NCBI GenBank assembly: GCA_963556045.3
Contig: CAUVYA020000002.1
Span: forward strand, 1 to 64,000
Direction of reading: 5' to 3'
Source: UBA4781 sp963556045
Lineage (GTDB): Bacteria > Chloroflexota > Anaerolineae > Anaerolineales > Anaerolineaceae
Length of the DNA: 64,000 nucleotides
Every line of letters begins with the position of its first letter. The stretch's first letter is position 1. Shown piece by piece: positions 62,952 to 64,000 of this stretch. The position numbers and the translations under genes are program-made. The notes beneath the pieces are model-generated. The model ran no database searches. It was not told the DNA's origin and was given only the letters and a program-made list of their open reading frames with translations.

Positions 62952-63644
62952 CTACTTCTTTTCCAATTGGGTATCAACCCATCCTTGACCTTGCGGTGTG
63001 AGCACGCGGATATCTTTGCAATCGCGTCCGAAATTTCTGTAATCTAATCCAAAACCGACAATGAATTGATCAGGTATAAATAATCCGACATATCTTATTT
63101 CAGGATATGTATTAAACCCATCTAAACCTTTTTTTCGCCATTCTGAGTTCTCAGGTTTTTCTTTGAATAATAAAGTACAGATATCCTGCTGGCGGACTGC
63201 TTGAGAGACTAAATAATTATAGATGGCAATAATTGTGGTTGATGAATCGATCACATCTTCCACAATAATAACCAATCTATCATGTAGTGATGGACCTGAA
63301 TAGGAGGTGATCTCAACTTCCCCGCTGCTGTGAGAGCCTTTGTAGCTTTTAGCAGAGAGTTCTGCAGAATCATAGGTAAAGTGTAGCAGATCCAATTCTT
63401 TTTTTAGGTCGGTAAAGAAAGGCACTGCACCTTCCCGTAAACATAAAAGTACTGGTACATTATTAATATAATCTCGGCTGTAGTAAATATTTTTTGCAAC
63501 TCTATTTACGATTAAACCAATTTTATTGCGGTCAACTATGATCTCTCCAAGCATGTTTTCAGGAATCAAATTCATGATATCTCTCAGCTCTCGGTTTGCT
63601 TGTATCATACTTGATATCCATAAACCTGTTCTTAATAAACCCAT
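62952..63644 (-). CDS. Hypoxanthine phosphoribosyltransferase-like protein
   Basis: About 207-230 residues depending on start (63644, 63608 or 63575; the last gives the usual HPRT length). PRPP-binding motif VIIVEDVIDSSTT (family VEDxxDTGxT), PVLLCLREGAVPFF (pyrophosphate loop) and the base-recognition end FIVGFGLDYRNFGRDCKDI, typical of hypoxanthine/guanine enzymes. Purine salvage; adjacent to the PurA homologue, so IMP made here could feed it. Convergent with it. Confidence 0.82.
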   Translation of the reverse strand: MGLLRTGLWISSMIQANRELRDIMNLIPENMLGEIIVDRNKIGLIVNRVAKNIYYSRDYINNVPVLLCLREGAVPFFTDLKKELDLLHFTYDSAELSAKSYKGSHSSGEVEITSYSGPSLHDRLVIIVEDVIDSSTTIIAIYNYLVSQAVRQQDICTLLFKEKPENSEWRKKGLDGFNTYPEIRYVGLFIPDQFIVGFGLDYRNFGRDCKDIRVLTPQGQGWVDTQLEKK

Positions 63645-63707
63645 CCTTGAGGGGATCGGTCTTTAAGGAAAATTTCGTGAAAGCTGAAAATGTATGGTCT
63701 TGCTTTT

Positions 63708-64000
63708 CTATTCAATATTAAAGTAGTTATAAACTGCCGTAGAAATATTGGCGGTCAACAAATTGGCTGAATCAAAAATAAGCTGAACCGGGTGGTACAT
63801 CGCCACACAGATGACATAGTCGCCACCCGGGCTGTATACCAGCCCCACATCAAGGATAGCATGCATCAGTCCATCTGCTTCCGTGATCCAGCCATGTTTG
63901 TGCCCAAAGCGAGTGCCGTCCGGCAGACCGGCTTGCAAGAGCACGGCTATCTTGTTGCGGGTCAGATAGGTGATCATGGTCTGGCATTCATTCTGACTGA
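63708..64000 (-). CDS. Class A beta-lactamase-like serine hydrolase, C-terminal part (cut by window edge)
   Basis: Only the last ~97 residues are in the window; the frame stays open to position 64000, so the in-frame ATG at 63977 is internal. Seen: IAVLLQAGLPDGTRFGHKHGWI, where HKHG stands for the KTG box, and DVGLVYSPGGDYVICVAMYHP, the last strand. The SxxK and SDN motifs would lie outside. The family includes β-lactamases and cell-wall DD-peptidase relatives; resistance activity cannot be claimed. Confidence 0.75.
   Translation of the reverse strand, partial: SQNECQTMITYLTRNKIAVLLQAGLPDGTRFGHKHGWITEADGLMHAILDVGLVYSPGGDYVICVAMYHPVQLIFDSANLLTANISTAVYNYFNIE

Noticed and set aside
1..64000. 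tRNA or rRNA genes
   Set aside because: No T-loop GGTTCRANTCC pattern in an intergenic gap and no rRNA-like stretch was found by eye.

Overview
The window reads as bacterial chromosome, most like Chloroflexota (class Anaerolineae) by gene style: a YvcK with N-terminal membrane helices, a cyclic-2,3-diphosphoglycerate-synthetase-like GTPase beside glycolytic genes, Thr/Pro-rich lipoprotein linkers, YtxH-like small proteins, and many genes whose TATAAT box lies only 6-10 nt before the start codon, so their mRNAs look leaderless. The taxonomic call is inference; no rRNA or tRNA gene was found.

Region 1 (1-10.9 kb) is an AT-rich defence island on the + strand: hsdM (cut by the left edge), a GmrSD-like DUF262/DUF1524 protein, hsdS, a large unusual protein with a degenerate methyltransferase, an HsdS-like target-recognition part and a C-terminal Rx5H (HEPN-like) motif, hsdR split by one extra G just after its DEAH box, and a small PD-(D/E)XK-like protein. 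The genes overlap or nearly touch, so this looks like a type I restriction-modification operon carrying three additional components.

Region 2 (11.1-19.4 kb) is visibly GC-richer. On the - strand are tgt, uppP (with an extra C-terminal domain), proC and add; on the + strand are alr and recJ; a family 2 glycosyltransferase follows on the - strand. Four of these seven genes are frameshifted, several by one extra G/C in a short homopolymer, so sequence error is more likely than gene decay. The block is bracketed by copies of one intergenic repeat family in opposite orientation: a single copy at about 10.96-11.08 kb and a 232-bp tandem array at 19.46-20.36 kb.

Region 3 (20.4-32.4 kb) holds a glycerophosphodiester phosphodiesterase, a membrane-anchored GH3-like protein, a Ser/Thr kinase divergent from an FHA/winged-helix regulator, and a - strand run of ROK kinase, class III aminotransferase, GAF/PAS histidine kinase and CpXC protein, followed by yvcK.

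Region 4 (32.4-40.3 kb) is housekeeping: gap, pgk, rpsT, argS, the cDPG-synthetase-like GTPase, obg and nadD, punctuated by clear intrinsic terminators. Region 5 (40.3-51.4 kb) is envelope-related: lipoprotein, Wzz-like protein, O-antigen-ligase-like protein, secreted zinc protease, transglutaminase-like membrane protein, a PfkB-like kinase with an altered signature and a large polytopic membrane protein.

Region 6 (51.4-64 kb) has recX-rny behind a structured leader in which two copies of AAGGCUGU compete for the same partner next to the recX start codon, suggesting a switch. On the - strand is a compact DtxR-type regulator/metE/M24 peptidase/esterase/MBL operon with a TTAGC-ATTA-GCTAA dyad at its head. 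It ends with map, an MFS transporter, a short PurA homologue, a hypoxanthine phosphoribosyltransferase-like gene and a class A beta-lactamase-like gene cut by the right edge. The strongest candidates for new biology are the recX leader and the composite restriction island.
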